From Pirellula sp. SH-Sr6A (GTDB lineage Bacteria > Planctomycetota > Planctomycetia > Pirellulales > Pirellulaceae): a stretch of DNA of 64,000 bases. The DNA lies in assembly GCF_001610875.1 (NCBI RefSeq), contig NZ_CP011272.1, positions 4,197,988 to 4,261,987 on the forward strand, in the 5' to 3' direction. The notes below the pieces were generated by a model. That model did not search any database. It was not told the DNA's origin and was given only the letters and a program-made list of their open reading frames with translations. The position numbers and the translations under genes are program-made. Shown here in pieces: positions 63,108 through 64,000 of this stretch (position 1 is its first letter; each line of letters starts with the position of its first letter).

Positions 63108-63633
63108 AGGGTGGTCGAAACGTGAATGCGTTCAGGGGTGGCCTCGGTAGATCGTTTTGCACTCGGTGCAGAAACGCCGTCCAAGTGTAAGGATAGGGAC
63201 TTTCCCGTTGGAATGCCACCGGCCAAAAGGAGCTTGCGCGGATTCGCTAGGCGGCAAAGTCCTCGCGCTTCAACGCTCGACCGTAGAACTTCTCTGCGCG
63301 GCCCGCAACAAAACTTCTTGCTCCCCTCGTACGAGCGAGGTAGACTAGTGATGTTTTCAGGGATTTGCGGCCGCTTGCAGCCTCACTGCTAAAAAGCCAC
63401 TGTTGTTCGCCGAACGCCATTTTGCGGTCGAGCCACAGCGTTCTTACCCGCGGGTGCCTGGAGGGATTTCTTGCCAGGGCCTTCGTCCCATTCGGACACC
63501 AGCTTCTACGCGGAGAGTCGCTCTCAGACACCGAGTTGTTGTCGATCCGTTTTCTCGGGAAACATTCCATGGGTCTTGTTTGTTGATTGTTCGATCGAGC
63601 AAGGCATGGTTCCTCCACAAGGGTGCTCCGTTC
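63108..63633. other. Intergenic region upstream of the trans-sulfuration gene
   Basis: The 526 bp are divergent on both sides. They contain a perfect 10-bp palindrome (CTCGTACGAG, 63326-63335), a possible operator. I looked for a SAM riboswitch because the downstream gene is in sulfur amino acid metabolism, but recognised none. The open frames here have no family features. Confidence 0.45.
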
Positions 63634-64000
63634 ATGAATGCTGAATCCGCGTTGTCTTCGAAAGAGAAAGACCCTTCCACCCAAACCTCCTCCAGTTCCA
63701 ATACCGATCGCATGAATTTCGAACCCACCGCGCGGCGAGCAGGATTCAGTACCACCAGCGTTCATGCTGGCGAGGCCCGTCAAAAGCCTAATGCTGCCAT
63801 CACCGACTCGATTTGCTGTGCCAGCACCTACACCTTCGAGTCGACTCAAAGCATCCTCGACTACATCACGGAGAAGCAAGATCGTGAGGAGTATGGTCGT
63901 TACGGAAATCCAAACGAGAAGGTGGTCGAGCGAAAGTTGGCCGCTCTCGATCATGCAGAGGATGCGATCATATATTCTAGCGGAATGGCAGCGATTGTCG
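63634..64000 (+). CDS. Cys/Met metabolism PLP-dependent enzyme (trans-sulfuration type), 5' part
   Basis: The first 122 residues of the protein, open to the window end. A low-complexity Ser/Thr-rich start of about 35 residues is followed by the family opening: AGFSTTSVHAGEARQ, the ITDSICCASTYTF strand, then EEYGRYGNPNEKVVERKLAAL and AEDAIIYSSGMAAIV. The YGRYGNPN segment matches the RYGNPT-type active-site entry of cystathionine gamma-synthase, gamma-lyase and O-acetylhomoserine sulfhydrylase. The lysine that binds PLP lies beyond the window. Which of the reactions it does cannot be told from this part. Confidence 0.9.
   Translation, partial: MNAESALSSKEKDPSTQTSSSSNTDRMNFEPTARRAGFSTTSVHAGEARQKPNAAITDSICCASTYTFESTQSILDYITEKQDREEYGRYGNPNEKVVERKLAALDHAEDAIIYSSGMAAIV

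Noticed and set aside
63300-63633. SAM-type riboswitch before the trans-sulfuration gene
   Set aside because: None of the conserved SAM-I or SAM-II core pieces or a terminator/antiterminator pair could be found.

Overview
The window looks like a chromosome segment of a planctomycete, most likely of the Pirellulaceae. The evidence is a paired DUF1501 gene and PSD1-type (cytochrome / DUF1549 / DUF1553) gene, two Hanks-type kinases with planctomycete architectures, secreted VWA and YCII-like proteins, a bacterial SUI1 (eIF1-like) protein, a GlmU-like family protein and many lineage-typical hypotheticals. Coding density is high except in one repeat-rich mobile island. No tRNA, rRNA or CRISPR array was seen.

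Layout. 1-3537: a Ser/Thr kinase gene fused to a TAXI-type solute-binding domain, split by a complete IS66 element. 3648-7875: a membrane ATPase, then flgC-fliE-fliF (rod, rod adaptor, MS-ring). 7882-12234: DUF1501 and PSD1 genes. 12300-17100: a mobile island with about 27 copies of a GGCACCCACC-type repeat around a Y1/HUH (RAYT-like) transposase, and an IS4 element inserted inside one repeat unit. 17249-26594: two divergent operons that together look like a type III polyketide (phenolic-lipid type) system. The leftward one has YceI, two methyltransferases, a histidine kinase and a response regulator. The rightward one has an RND/MMPL exporter, a methyltransferase, a flavoprotein and a type III PKS. 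26591-28724: a YhdJ-like DNA methyltransferase and a PilT-like ATPase. 28761-39505: a VWA protein, a desaturase, a zinc-ribbon/kinase/RDD protein overlapping aroB, a YCII-like protein, a parvulin lipoprotein, a sugar transporter, a prenyltransferase-like repeat protein and a Nudix protein. 39665-50481: a secreted hypothetical, a hydrolase, a secreted isoaspartyl methyltransferase, EF-P, purM, moaD, a uronate-isomerase-like protein, asd, a decayed RAYT and AlgH. 50512-64000: an ABC exporter, a GlmU-like acyltransferase, a proline/glycine-rich lipoprotein, SUI1, a P1B-4 metal ATPase, an ECF sigma / anti-sigma pair, a ferredoxin-like protein, an rRNA-MTase-like protein, a secreted hypothetical and the start of a trans-sulfuration enzyme.

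The best candidates for something not yet described are the divergent type III PKS / MMPL / YceI / two-component locus, the repeat family around the HUH transposase, and the kinase-TAXI receptor broken by IS66. Everything was read from the sequence without database searches, so family names are by recognition of motifs.
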